From Granulicella sp. dw_53 (GTDB taxonomy: Bacteria; Acidobacteriota; Terriglobia; Terriglobales; Acidobacteriaceae), in contig NZ_JAAVUR010000005.1 in the NCBI RefSeq assembly GCF_018449545.1, positions 124,001 to 188,000 of the forward strand: a stretch of DNA of 64,000 nt. Reading direction: 5' to 3'. Position numbers and translations under genes: made by a program. Positions within the stretch are counted from its first letter, which is position 1; each line of letters opens with the position of its first letter. Shown in pieces: positions 16,988 to 25,720 of this stretch. The notes beneath the pieces are model-generated. The model saw only the letters and a program-made list of their open reading frames with translations, did not search any database and was not told the DNA's origin.

Positions 16988-17392
16988 ATGGATCTGACAG
17001 CAGGCCTTCAGGTCGGCGACAAAGTAAAGCTGAAGCCGTCCGCTAAGCACAACGCTGGCAGACGGGGAATCGTGCTGTCTCAGAATCGTGGTTCCCTTGT
17101 CGTTAGGTTAGAGGACGGCGAAGAGGTTCGCGCCGAAAGCACTCAGCTTTGCAACTACAGTCTCGCCGCTCGAAAGGCTTGGCTAAAAATGCCCGACCGC
17201 AAAGTGGGACGGCCCAAGGGAAGCGGGGTGGGAGACCGCATATCGGTCACTATCAGGTTTGATAGAGCGCTGTGGGAGGCCTTCCTCGAGAAAGAACGCA
17301 ATGGCGAAGTTCAGAGCCGCACAGCTGTACTGAATCAGGTTCTCAGAGAAATCGTCGGTATCGATGCTGGGGAAAGGTCTCGGAGAGCGTGA
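16988..17392 (+). CDS. Small KOW-like/RHH-like protein, candidate regulator
   Basis: 134 residues. The N-terminal half resembles an SH3/KOW-like barrel (QVGDKVKLKPSAKHNAGRRG followed by LVVRLEDGEEV). The C-terminal half looks like a DNA- or nucleic-acid-binding segment: basic KVGRPKGSGVGDRISVTIRF, then two helices including RTAVLNQVLREIV, which fits a ribbon-helix-helix. It is first in the rightward operon, preceded by a promoter with an overlapping inverted repeat, and its stop overlaps the HerA start (GTGA). A role as autoregulator or DNA-binding specificity subunit of the system is inferred. Confidence 0.7.
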   Translation: MDLTAGLQVGDKVKLKPSAKHNAGRRGIVLSQNRGSLVVRLEDGEEVRAESTQLCNYSLAARKAWLKMPDRKVGRPKGSGVGDRISVTIRFDRALWEAFLEKERNGEVQSRTAVLNQVLREIVGIDAGERSRRA

Positions 17393-18741
17393 AATCCACA
17401 TTGACGACAGCCCAGCGGGAACAGATATCGGATTTACTCGATGCGGGTCATCCTCGAGATTTCATCGCGGAGGCGGCTGGCGTAACACCCGGACAAGTGT
17501 CGGCACTGTCGGCTCACCGAACGATGAAGGCCATGCGACACATCTCCGCGCCGTCGAACGGATTAATTTCAGAAACGAGTTCACCGGCGGCAGTGGACGC
17601 TAGAAAACATAATGCGTTGAAGGAAGACAGGCAGGATGCCCTGCTCTTGGGTTGGGACCAAAACGGAACCGCAGTCAACTGGAATCCTGTTCAGAGTGTT
17701 AACCCTCACGTGATGATTCTGGGAGAAAGCGGGTTCGGCAAAACGTACAGCACATCATGCCTCATAGCCGAGCTGACTCGGTCTCATATAACTTCGATTA
17801 TTTTCGATTATGGGCAAGGTTTCACTGCGGACTCAGCACATCCGACGCTTTTAGCGCTCGCGAAACCTCAGCAGTTCGAAGCCGCGCGGCTCGGGATCCA
17901 CCTCAATCCTTTTGAAATCCTGCCGTCAGACCTACATGGTCCACTTAGTGTGGCCCAACGGATTGCGGATACGCTGGGCCGAGTCTTTCCAGGGATCGGT
18001 ATTCAACAGAATGCCGCAATAAGGGACTCGATCATTTCCTTGTACAAGGAAGTCGGAATTCATAGTCAAGTGATAAGTTCCTGGCAGAAGCCAGTTCCGA
18101 GATTCGGCCGTCTTCGAGACGCCCTTATTGAAAATGCGGACGACCCTGGCCGTTCGGACCGAAATGTATTCCGTACGGCTGCGTCCCACATATCTTCATT
18201 GTTTGTCTTCGACGTGTTTCGCGGAACGGGTATCTCCCTTCCATGGACAGATCTTCTTCGCCAGGCCAATCCCGTGGTGATTCAGTTGCGGGGCTTAGAG
18301 CAAAACCTACAGAGGGCGATCACCGAATTACTTCTTTGGAATCTGATGGGCTTGTTAGAGTCGATCGGCCCCGGTCCGCTCCGTACGATCATCGTCATCG
18401 ATGAGGCCCATAGAATGCCGATGGGAGCCGGTTCTGCCGTAGAGAAGCTCCTTCGCGAAGGCAGGAAGTTTGGCGCCGGGGTAATCTTAGCGTCGCAGCA
18501 GCCCGAAGACTTTACCCCTGTTGCGTTTTCGAATACCGCGACGAAGCTGGTTTTCCAGATCAGCGATCACAGCTCGACTGTTGCGAAACAGTTGTTCCGC
18601 AAGCTGAGGACACCGATAGCATTCCCAGTACTTTGTAAGATTTTGACGACCCTCGAACGTGGCAATGCATTCGCCATTAGCAACAATGAAGGCGCTGCCA
18701 TCAGAGTTGCAACGTTTGAGGAGCGCTTTCCACGCTTCTAA
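17389..18741 (+). CDS. HerA/VirB4-type ATPase with N-terminal HTH
   Basis: 450 residues from GTG 17389, which overlaps the previous stop by four bases. Longer frames upstream lack support. Residues 5-45 look like a helix-turn-helix (REQISDLLDAGHPRDFIAEA, then VTPGQVSALSAH). The ATPase core has Walker A GESGFGKTYS at about 111-120, Walker B TIIVIDEAHRMP at about 333-344, and GRKFGAGVILASQQPEDF, the sensor region typical of HerA-FtsK translocases. HerA motors pump or remodel DNA and often work with nucleases, SIR2 or GHKL partners in phage defence. It is followed 21 bases later by the GHKL ATPase. Confidence 0.85.
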   Translation: MKSTLTTAQREQISDLLDAGHPRDFIAEAAGVTPGQVSALSAHRTMKAMRHISAPSNGLISETSSPAAVDARKHNALKEDRQDALLLGWDQNGTAVNWNPVQSVNPHVMILGESGFGKTYSTSCLIAELTRSHITSIIFDYGQGFTADSAHPTLLALAKPQQFEAARLGIHLNPFEILPSDLHGPLSVAQRIADTLGRVFPGIGIQQNAAIRDSIISLYKEVGIHSQVISSWQKPVPRFGRLRDALIENADDPGRSDRNVFRTAASHISSLFVFDVFRGTGISLPWTDLLRQANPVVIQLRGLEQNLQRAITELLLWNLMGLLESIGPGPLRTIIVIDEAHRMPMGAGSAVEKLLREGRKFGAGVILASQQPEDFTPVAFSNTATKLVFQISDHSSTVAKQLFRKLRTPIAFPVLCKILTTLERGNAFAISNNEGAAIRVATFEERFPRF

Positions 18742-18762
18742 ATTCTGCACTATGGAGATCAA

Positions 18763-20427
18763 ATGGCTCTTGGTTGGCAAGCGATTAAGGATGAGTTCAC
18801 GATAGAGGACATCGGCGCGCCTCTTCTCACGAATCTGGCAAAGGGAATTTACACACCCGAAGCTATGTTGCGAGAGTACGTCCAAAATGCAGGCGATTCC
18901 TACTATGATTTGAGGGAGAAAACGCACCAACCCGTTCCTGCCTCGGATCAGACTATCGACATATACATAGTGAGAGAGGGCGCTCTTGCGATCCAGGACA
19001 AAGGTATTGGCATGGATCTGGAGGACATCAGGAAATATAAGCGCATAGCCTATTCAGCGAAGGGAGGGAGCGACAGGGCCGGCTTTCGCGGGATTGGCAT
19101 CTGGGCTGGGTATTCAGCGTGTGACGAGTTGGTCGTGGAAACAACCAAGCTTGGTGACACAAAGAAATATCGCCTCACGCTCGAATTCGCGAAAATGCGA
19201 AAAGCGGTGTCTCAAAACATCAGTATCAAGAACTTGCTGGACCAGCGCTTCCGAATTGAAGTCTCCGATGCGGCGAAGAAAACGGAACATTACACTCAAG
19301 TCGTTCTTTCCGGCCTAAATGAAGAGTTTGCGGATCTACTCAAGAGCGAAGAGCTTGAGCGGATCGCACAGGAAATCCTTCCTTGCCGTTTCAGCCCACA
19401 CTTCAAGCATACAAACGCAATTACCAAGCGGCTCTCGGCCATAGATGGGTATCAGGAATTTGCCGTACAGGTTAGTGGGACTGAGATTTTCAAGAAATAT
19501 CACCAGAACTGTGAAGAGCCAGAATTCGAGGTGCTGAAGCGCGACGATGAGGAGTACGGATTCGTCTGGTACTGCCAAAGTTCAACAGTGCGAAGCTTCG
19601 CAAACAAGCCCAGCAACTTCCGGTTGCGGGCGAAGAACATCGCAGTGGGTGGCCCTGGGATGTATTCAGCGGAAACTGGCACGCAATGGGGAGTGCCTGG
19701 GACCGTAGCGTCCGGTGAACTGCTCGATTGGTACTTCGGCGAGGTTCACATCACTCATCCTGATGTAAAGCCAAATACGCCTCGCAGCGAGCTCGAATTG
19801 GATACCGAGTCGAGGCGAGCCATAACGTGTGTCCGAGCCTTCTACTCAGACAGGATTGCGTATAGACGTGCCTATTCGAATGTGAATAGTCACAGGACCC
19901 TCGTCGACACCGTATCCAAAGCATTGGACGGCGGCCAAATTTACGATCCGAAGGACCGAGCTCGCCATCTGAAGGCGCTTACAAAGTACGACAAACTGGC
20001 GAAGTCAAAGGTGCCAGCAAAGGACTCTACCAGTCAGGAGAAAACTTCTCGTCACGAGAGGAAAATATTGAAGGCTCTTGAGGCGAAGGAGCCAGTTTTA
20101 GGGCACAATCGGCAAAAAGCAATTGACCAGCTAACAGGGCCTGGAGGAGCCAGCGTTTCCGTTGGAAAACCTGAGGCAGTCAAGACTTCAGTTGATGGTG
20201 CTGCTAGAGTAGAGGCGCCTGGAAAAGGTAAGAGAGATTCAGACTATGAGGAAGGCCTCTTCCCAGAGCGGTCTATAGGCTCTGCGCTTCCCGACTACGA
20301 GCAAGTATTAGCCGAAATCGTCCAAGCAATTGAAAAACGTTTGGCCGACCAGGACGATTTGGCAAGCGAGCTTTGTGAAGGGATACAGGACATCTTCAAA
20401 GACCACGGTCTACTGGTGGTCATATAA
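18763..20427 (+). CDS. GHKL (Hsp90/MutL/paraMORC-like) ATPase 1
   Basis: 554 residues. The Bergerat fold at residues 20-200 has the N-box REYVQNAGDS (E38, N42, D45), D79-x-G-x-G in QDKGIGMD, and a glycine lid AGFRGIGIWAG (107-115). A transducer-like middle domain follows. The C-terminal ~160 residues are charged and coiled-coil-like with no recognised domain. GHKL ATPases dimerise on ATP and clamp DNA. Relatives called paraMORC/MutL-like occur in prokaryotic restriction-modification loci. It shares its layout with the convergent GHKL protein at 21283-22845. An immediately adjacent ATG starts the next gene, so the two are coupled. Confidence 0.88.
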   Translation: MALGWQAIKDEFTIEDIGAPLLTNLAKGIYTPEAMLREYVQNAGDSYYDLREKTHQPVPASDQTIDIYIVREGALAIQDKGIGMDLEDIRKYKRIAYSAKGGSDRAGFRGIGIWAGYSACDELVVETTKLGDTKKYRLTLEFAKMRKAVSQNISIKNLLDQRFRIEVSDAAKKTEHYTQVVLSGLNEEFADLLKSEELERIAQEILPCRFSPHFKHTNAITKRLSAIDGYQEFAVQVSGTEIFKKYHQNCEEPEFEVLKRDDEEYGFVWYCQSSTVRSFANKPSNFRLRAKNIAVGGPGMYSAETGTQWGVPGTVASGELLDWYFGEVHITHPDVKPNTPRSELELDTESRRAITCVRAFYSDRIAYRRAYSNVNSHRTLVDTVSKALDGGQIYDPKDRARHLKALTKYDKLAKSKVPAKDSTSQEKTSRHERKILKALEAKEPVLGHNRQKAIDQLTGPGGASVSVGKPEAVKTSVDGAARVEAPGKGKRDSDYEEGLFPERSIGSALPDYEQVLAEIVQAIEKRLADQDDLASELCEGIQDIFKDHGLLVVI

Positions 20428-21273
20428 ATGCCTCTGAACAGCTTTCCGGACAGTCTCGAAAAAGATGCCATTCGTCGGCGGGATGCAGCAAGCCTTCGAG
20501 CCTTCAGGGCAAGAATTGGTATCACGGGTCTCGCTTACTGTGGACTCACTAGCGCGGAGTTTCGTGACGTCCAGATCTGGCAACCTGCCTTGGGCTCCGT
20601 TTGCGCTGTCGAAAAGGACGAAGAAACACTGAACAATCTATCAATCAACTGGTACAACAAACAGCTGAAGCTTCCGTTCCAAGTGGTGTCGGGCGACATC
20701 TTTGAATATCTCGTCGCGTCAGGAACCAGATGCTACGACGTCTACAATCTAGACCTGTACGGCGGATTCACGAATCGGCGTAAGTCTGGCGAATCACCTT
20801 GTCGAGAAGCAATCATGAGCTTGGCTGCGCGACATCGATCAGAAAAGTTGCCGTTTGCGCTCGTCGCGACTTTCAATGTGAGAGATAGCGGTATGCAGCC
20901 CTATGACGGTTTGATCGCAGAGATAAGGAATACCCTCGAAGGTCTACGCGATGTTGACGCAAACCTGCAAGAACATAGCAAGACCCACGCACTAAAGGTG
21001 AAACTCTGCTATGCCTACACTTGTTGGCATGCAGGCCGGAGCAATGACTTCTCCGTGGAGTTTTCGGATCCAATTCTTTACTCCAGCGGAAAAACAAATT
21101 TGGTTCATTTCTACACCGAATTTCATCACCGCTCTCAGGCGCTTCCCACCCCATCTGCCGACAGGACACGACTCTGCGAAATTATGGCGCTGCCTTTACG
21201 TCGGATGGTCGGGCGCATACCTACAGTCGAGCTTAGGCCCACCATCCCTCGACCGAACGATGCGAAATCGTAG
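20428..21273 (+). CDS. Rossmann-like protein, possibly methyltransferase-related
   Basis: 281 residues, starting the base after the GHKL stop. I do not recognise the family. The pattern of SVCAVEKDEETLNNL (acidic end of a second strand), FQVVSGDIFEYL and YDVYNLDLYGGF is reminiscent of SAM-dependent methyltransferase motifs II, III and IV, but the glycine-rich motif I (expected near ITGLAYCGLTSAEF) is poor and no NPPY/DPPY motif appears. It may therefore be an inactive or diverged methyltransferase, or a TcmP-like partner of the DUF5131 protein. It ends nine bases from the convergent GHKL2 stop. Confidence 0.6.
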   Translation: MPLNSFPDSLEKDAIRRRDAASLRAFRARIGITGLAYCGLTSAEFRDVQIWQPALGSVCAVEKDEETLNNLSINWYNKQLKLPFQVVSGDIFEYLVASGTRCYDVYNLDLYGGFTNRRKSGESPCREAIMSLAARHRSEKLPFALVATFNVRDSGMQPYDGLIAEIRNTLEGLRDVDANLQEHSKTHALKVKLCYAYTCWHAGRSNDFSVEFSDPILYSSGKTNLVHFYTEFHHRSQALPTPSADRTRLCEIMALPLRRMVGRIPTVELRPTIPRPNDAKS

Positions 21274-21282
21274 TGTTCTGCT

Positions 21283-22845
21283 TCACTTGGGCTTACGTTT
21301 GTTGCGGAGCTTAGACAGAATCTTGCCAACGAGCCTGTCTGCTGCGTCCGATGAGCTTTCGATAAGATAGATCGTCTCGATAACATCTTTGATGATCTGT
21401 CGTTGAGCCGGGGGGAAGTCTTGGAGCGCATCTGCTGAATCGGGTTCTTCCGGGAGTCCCTTGAGCTTATTCGTGATCTTTTTGATTCGAAGCTGAAAGG
21501 CGTCTCCTTCCGACCCCGTGAACAACTCTCGCTGGGTGCTTTTTTCCAGTGCTGACAGAGTTGTGGTGATTTCATCTCGGAGCGAGGCGACGACGAAGGC
21601 TGGTGTCCGGGCTTTTGAAGCGATTGCGATGCCTTCCTCGCATTTTGCGAGATCTGCTTCGTGCCGCTGGAGTGCGTTTCGTGTAATGGAGCTCGTCCGG
21701 CAACGATGCGCAATGTCCTTCGCCGTTGGTGTCAGCCGCGTAAGCAAATCGGAGAAGTGGGCGCTCTGCTCGTAATTATCCCTCCGACCATTGGGGATGA
21801 TTTTTCTGCTTACGACATGAGTTTCGGCTATGGCCCAGCCATTGAATCGGCTTTCCGGAAATAGATCTTCCAGGATGTCACTGCCACCTACCTGTACATC
21901 ACCAGACCGAAGACGCCATCCATTGACCATCGTGCTCTTAGGGAGTGAACCAAGGTAGTCATGGTGAAGAATCCAAGTTACGGCTGAACATTCTCCATCA
22001 CGGTCGAGAGTTGTGAACATATCAGGCGGAAGTAAGGTGAGCGTCTTTCCTCCGACGATAATCTTGTCTCGATGTGGCCTGAAGATCTGCCCTGAGCCTT
22101 CAATCTCAACCGAGAGCGGAGTGTATCGGACACCGTTAGCGGCGAGATACGAAGCTATGTCCTTGCCGAAGGCAAACTCGGGATGGAACGCAACCGGAGC
22201 GACCTGGCTGAGATATTGAGACACTTCAAGCTCATTTAGTAGTCGATCATCTCTGTGCCGAACAACGTTGCGCAGTTCTACTTGAAAAAAGTGTTCGGGG
22301 TATCCGGCCGCTGATAGCGTGCGTGCTTCAATGCTCTCGGATATGATTCCGGCAAGATCTAGATGAGCGTCAGCAGACCGCAATAGATCACGAATTCTGC
22401 GTGAGTCCCAGCGCAACTCGTAAACAGCGTCTTTTCCTGCTGGACGTGTACGGAAGATGAGTTCTTGACAATACGCAAGGCCCGCCAATCTTCCCACGCC
22501 CCGGAATCCGCGTGCGTTAGTTCCTCGTTTCGCGCTCCCGCCGATGGATGTGAGGCGCTTATAAAAGTCCCGCTCTCCTAGACCGAGACCATCGTCCGAG
22601 ATGAGTATGCTTCGCTCTTGGCGATTGATTTTGATCTGGACTGTTCCGCCGTGATGGACTTCTGCGTGATCTTTATCAGAGTCGCTCGCATCGGCTGCGT
22701 TTTGAATGTACTCCCGATACATCGTGAGCGGGTCGATGTACATGGAAGTGCTCAGCAGCTCCAGTACGTCTTTGCCGATGAAGATCTCGTGTGCCGGTTT
22801 TTTCCACTGTGGAAGCTTTACTTGGAGATTTACGAGTCCGGACAT
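21283..22845 (-). CDS. GHKL (Hsp90/MutL/paraMORC-like) ATPase 2
   Basis: 520 residues, last gene of the leftward operon. The Bergerat fold has the N-box REYIQNAADAS (E45, N49, D52), SDDGLGLG (D85, G86, G88) and lid ARGFRGVGRLAG (G113-G118). The middle domain parallels GHKL1: PVAFHPEF here against PCRFSPHF there, and VQVGG here against IAVGG there, followed by a similar tail. It is thus a diverged paralogue. The C-terminus is charged (SKLRNKRKPK). Its start shares one base with the radical SAM stop (TGATG), implying coupled translation. A pair of different GHKL ATPases suggests a heterodimeric clamp. Confidence 0.88.
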   Translation of the reverse strand: MSGLVNLQVKLPQWKKPAHEIFIGKDVLELLSTSMYIDPLTMYREYIQNAADASDSDKDHAEVHHGGTVQIKINRQERSILISDDGLGLGERDFYKRLTSIGGSAKRGTNARGFRGVGRLAGLAYCQELIFRTRPAGKDAVYELRWDSRRIRDLLRSADAHLDLAGIISESIEARTLSAAGYPEHFFQVELRNVVRHRDDRLLNELEVSQYLSQVAPVAFHPEFAFGKDIASYLAANGVRYTPLSVEIEGSGQIFRPHRDKIIVGGKTLTLLPPDMFTTLDRDGECSAVTWILHHDYLGSLPKSTMVNGWRLRSGDVQVGGSDILEDLFPESRFNGWAIAETHVVSRKIIPNGRRDNYEQSAHFSDLLTRLTPTAKDIAHRCRTSSITRNALQRHEADLAKCEEGIAIASKARTPAFVVASLRDEITTTLSALEKSTQRELFTGSEGDAFQLRIKKITNKLKGLPEEPDSADALQDFPPAQRQIIKDVIETIYLIESSSDAADRLVGKILSKLRNKRKPK

Positions 22846-24443
22846 CAGGCAGTGATCTCCACATAATCAGAGGCGGCCAGTGTTGACGCTTTTTCAGCAT
22901 CGTCGTCCAATCCTGCATCCTCTACTCTTTCGTCGTCCGGTACCGCAGCGGATGTCCGTGGGGCATTCCAGATTAGAGCCTCTTGCGTTTTATCCATAGG
23001 AACGTAGAACTGCAAGATCCTTCTGACAGCCGAACTCTCCGCCGACCTCGGCAGGAGCTCAAAGTTCCTCGCGTCAGTGGACGAAAGCAAGTTGAGGAGT
23101 TCAGCGCGGTCACTGTCAACCAAGCGTGCAAATTCCGCTTTGAACTGTTCCAGTTCAGGTTTTCCAGGGCCCTGTTCAAACCATTGACGGTTAAAGATGA
23201 AGTGGTGCGGCATGAGGAGAATCTCCTCGAACTGTTCATAGGTGTCACCAAACGCGTGCCGGAAGAAACTTGGCTGACCGCTGACCACTCCGTGCGTGGC
23301 CTGCAAAATCAACTGCATAGATCGCAGCTGGTACCGTGACCATTTATCACCGATGTGTGATCGGTTCGGGAGGTCGGTCGGCTGAAACCGCATTGGAAAA
23401 GACCAGATCCGAATGTTTAAGTCTTCATTAAGCTGGACGTTTAGTCGCATTCTCTCGAACAGATCTGCGGGAGAATCTTTGAAGTTGTATAGCATGTAAT
23501 TTGAAAGCTCCGTCAACCCAAACTCTGTCGCGTACCGAATCGCTTTAGCGTAGGGCTCTTTCAGCCCAAGATGATCGAAAGCGATTCGTAACGGCTTCAA
23601 ACAGATGGTCGATAATTCGCGGAGATACATCTTGTCTTTGCAAAGAATGCGAGCGTCTACTCCTTGGTTGAAGTCCACGCGACGTTGGACAGAAACGCGT
23701 CCTCGCTTGAGTTTCGCACCAGGCGTAAAGCCGAGATCTCTGATTTCAGCGATGATTTCGCGGAAGTTGGCGGAGGCGACCACGTTGTTGTCCATAAGCG
23801 TTAGGTCTTTCTTGGCGCCGTAATACATCTCAACGCCTCGAACGATTGCTGAAATGGACTCCGTGTCCCTCTGGTCACCCTCTAGCTTAGGAACTCCGCA
23901 GAAGCTGCACTTCCGAATGCAGCCCCGTGACCCATACGTGAAATAGGCATCACTCACGGGATATTTGTAATCAATCTGGTCGAGGATGCTGTAGTCCGGG
24001 ATCAAGTCCTCGATGGGAGTTCCACTGACATCACCTGCGTATAGCTCGTCGGAAAAGTCGTCGAGTTGAAGAGAAATTGCAGGTGCTGTATTCAGCAGTC
24101 CCTTGATAACGCGGATACCTTGCCAACGGCGCTCCTCTAAGAAGCGTGCATGCATCAGCGATGCCGCGATACCACCAACGAATACCTTGTCACGGCTCCC
24201 GCCCGCTACTCTCAAAGCAAAATCTATCGTTTCGGCAATTTTGGGATATTCAAACGAAAAGAGGGTTGTCACATAGATGCGATCCCAGGCCTGACCCAGT
24301 ACTGATTTGTCCTCTCCCTTAATGAAGACCACATGATCTCGTTTGCCTCTTGGCCCGTGATACTGCGCGATTTTCATCAAGCCGAGAGGCGGATACTTAT
24401 TCTTGTACCCAGGCTCGATCAGAAGAATTCGATTGTTAGCCAT
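22845..24443 (-). CDS. Radical SAM enzyme with B12-binding-like N-terminal domain
   Basis: 532 residues. The radical SAM cysteines lie in GSRGCIRKCSFCGVP (C175, C179, C182; C-x3-C-x2-C). The N-terminal ~150 residues begin RILLIEPGYKNKYPPLGLMK and continue to VFVGGIAASL, the pattern of the Rossmann domain that precedes B12-type radical SAM barrels. The DxHxxG cobalamin motif is not seen, so B12 use is uncertain. The C-terminal ~200 residues are unassigned. The substrate is unknown. In this operon (DGQHR protein upstream, GHKL downstream) a nucleobase, sugar or nucleotide modification is a plausible inference. The start overlaps the DGQHR stop by eight bases. Confidence 0.85.
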   Translation of the reverse strand: MANNRILLIEPGYKNKYPPLGLMKIAQYHGPRGKRDHVVFIKGEDKSVLGQAWDRIYVTTLFSFEYPKIAETIDFALRVAGGSRDKVFVGGIAASLMHARFLEERRWQGIRVIKGLLNTAPAISLQLDDFSDELYAGDVSGTPIEDLIPDYSILDQIDYKYPVSDAYFTYGSRGCIRKCSFCGVPKLEGDQRDTESISAIVRGVEMYYGAKKDLTLMDNNVVASANFREIIAEIRDLGFTPGAKLKRGRVSVQRRVDFNQGVDARILCKDKMYLRELSTICLKPLRIAFDHLGLKEPYAKAIRYATEFGLTELSNYMLYNFKDSPADLFERMRLNVQLNEDLNIRIWSFPMRFQPTDLPNRSHIGDKWSRYQLRSMQLILQATHGVVSGQPSFFRHAFGDTYEQFEEILLMPHHFIFNRQWFEQGPGKPELEQFKAEFARLVDSDRAELLNLLSSTDARNFELLPRSAESSAVRRILQFYVPMDKTQEALIWNAPRTSAAVPDDERVEDAGLDDDAEKASTLAASDYVEITA

Positions 24444-25476
24444 GTTTCACCAACGTGAGGCGAGCTTTGCCGCGAACTTCTCGTATGCTGGCTACCATCT
24501 TTGTGACGCCGGATTGCCCACCCAGACCATCGAATGTGCCTTTCTGCGTCCAATCGATGTCGTCGATGAACTCGGAAAGCTTGTGCGAAAAGTAACGCTT
24601 GTCGCAGACCTGATCCGCCGCCTCCTGTTGGAGGTCGGCGGCGATTTCCATCAGGGCGTAGACGCCAATGCCCTTGTTCAGAACGTGGGCCCTCGGCGCG
24701 TTCCAAGCGTCTGCCAATACAACAGACACAGCAGACCAAAATGCGACGACCATTGACTTTGCGTCTTCAACGCTTCCTTTGCGAAGGACCTGTGTCTGCG
24801 CCAGAAACTTTTTAATAGCTTTTTGCATTGTGCGTAGGGATGCACGCCGCTTCAAACCGGAGGTTGATGTCCCCCCAAGGTCAAGCTGCTTGTGCCAGGG
24901 AGAGTCGGGATCTGCGTTGAGCTGGATTGCAATATAAAGCTCGGCTTTTTCTTTTCCTAGATTACTGGCGAGCGAAGCCTCATGAAAATCGAGCAGGCTG
25001 TTGCTCAGGCCCCTCGCTTTGCTGTTGATAACGTTGAAGATCTCCATCTCGGCGCGTTCGTCCAAGCCAAGGAACATCATGAATGGGAGTTGCACATCAA
25101 CATCGTTGAGGTGGCCTAGCCGATGCTGGCAATCCACTTGTACGAGCACCTTCTCATGACCTTCACGCACTTTAAGGACCGTAGGTCCATCTATGTCGGG
25201 ATTTAGCGACCACGTATCTGTCGGATTTGCGCGCAAATTGAAAGTCAACGGGATCGTAGAACTTCGCTCTTTCTGGATGTACTTGCGAAAGTCGAGGCTG
25301 TGTTTCGCATTGAATCGCCTCTGATAACCGCGTCCAGTTTCTTCAACCAGCACGTCGGCGAAGCTCAACGCGTAGAGGACTCGCGCGGCCGCAAATCCTA
25401 TCGCGACGCGACGGCCCGCAGACCAACCAACTTGGCACGATATGGAGTGTTCAATCGTCAAAATGCAGTCTTTCAC
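24436..25476 (-). CDS. DndB/DGQHR-like protein
   Basis: 346 residues, first gene of the leftward operon. It resembles the DGQHR-domain family that includes DndB, the regulator or specificity factor of DNA phosphorothioation. The signature is VQVDCQHRLGHLND (D115-C-Q-H-R119), with the conserved second Gly replaced by Cys, followed by FNVINSKARGLS, which matches the FNVIN.K..GLS segment of DndB-like proteins. No other dnd genes are present, so it probably serves another modification chemistry, presumably that of the adjacent radical SAM enzyme. The start has no strong ribosome site. An unrelated 245-base gap lies upstream. Confidence 0.8.
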   Translation of the reverse strand: MKDCILTIEHSISCQVGWSAGRRVAIGFAAARVLYALSFADVLVEETGRGYQRRFNAKHSLDFRKYIQKERSSTIPLTFNLRANPTDTWSLNPDIDGPTVLKVREGHEKVLVQVDCQHRLGHLNDVDVQLPFMMFLGLDERAEMEIFNVINSKARGLSNSLLDFHEASLASNLGKEKAELYIAIQLNADPDSPWHKQLDLGGTSTSGLKRRASLRTMQKAIKKFLAQTQVLRKGSVEDAKSMVVAFWSAVSVVLADAWNAPRAHVLNKGIGVYALMEIAADLQQEAADQVCDKRYFSHKLSEFIDDIDWTQKGTFDGLGGQSGVTKMVASIREVRGKARLTLVKHG

Positions 25477-25720
25477 TGCAAGTATTGCACGCTAGACAGT
25501 GCAAATCGAAGATTGCACCGCCACTTCTTCCATTCGGGCAAGATCAGCGAACTTGGATTGATCAAGTTGGGAAGAACGGTGCACACAATCAAGCGGGCTC
25601 CCGGACCACGGATCAGTCCGCTTACCCGGATTGAATTTGGCAGCATTCCTCCAGCAAATGCGCTAAGCGTGCCGGCTTGGTCGATCACAACCACTTTATC
25701 GTCAATAGCTTAGCCTTCGG

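Noticed and set aside
17272-17388. Longer N-terminus for the HerA ATPase
   Set aside because: The extra codons overlap the KOW-like/RHH-like gene out of frame and are Arg/Ser-rich. GTG 17389 gives the usual four-base overlap.
16089-25476. Standard Dnd phosphorothioation or Dpd deazaguanine system
   Set aside because: Only a DndB-like protein is present. I see no cysteine desulfurase, DndC/D/E, Tgt-like DpdA or their helicases in the window.
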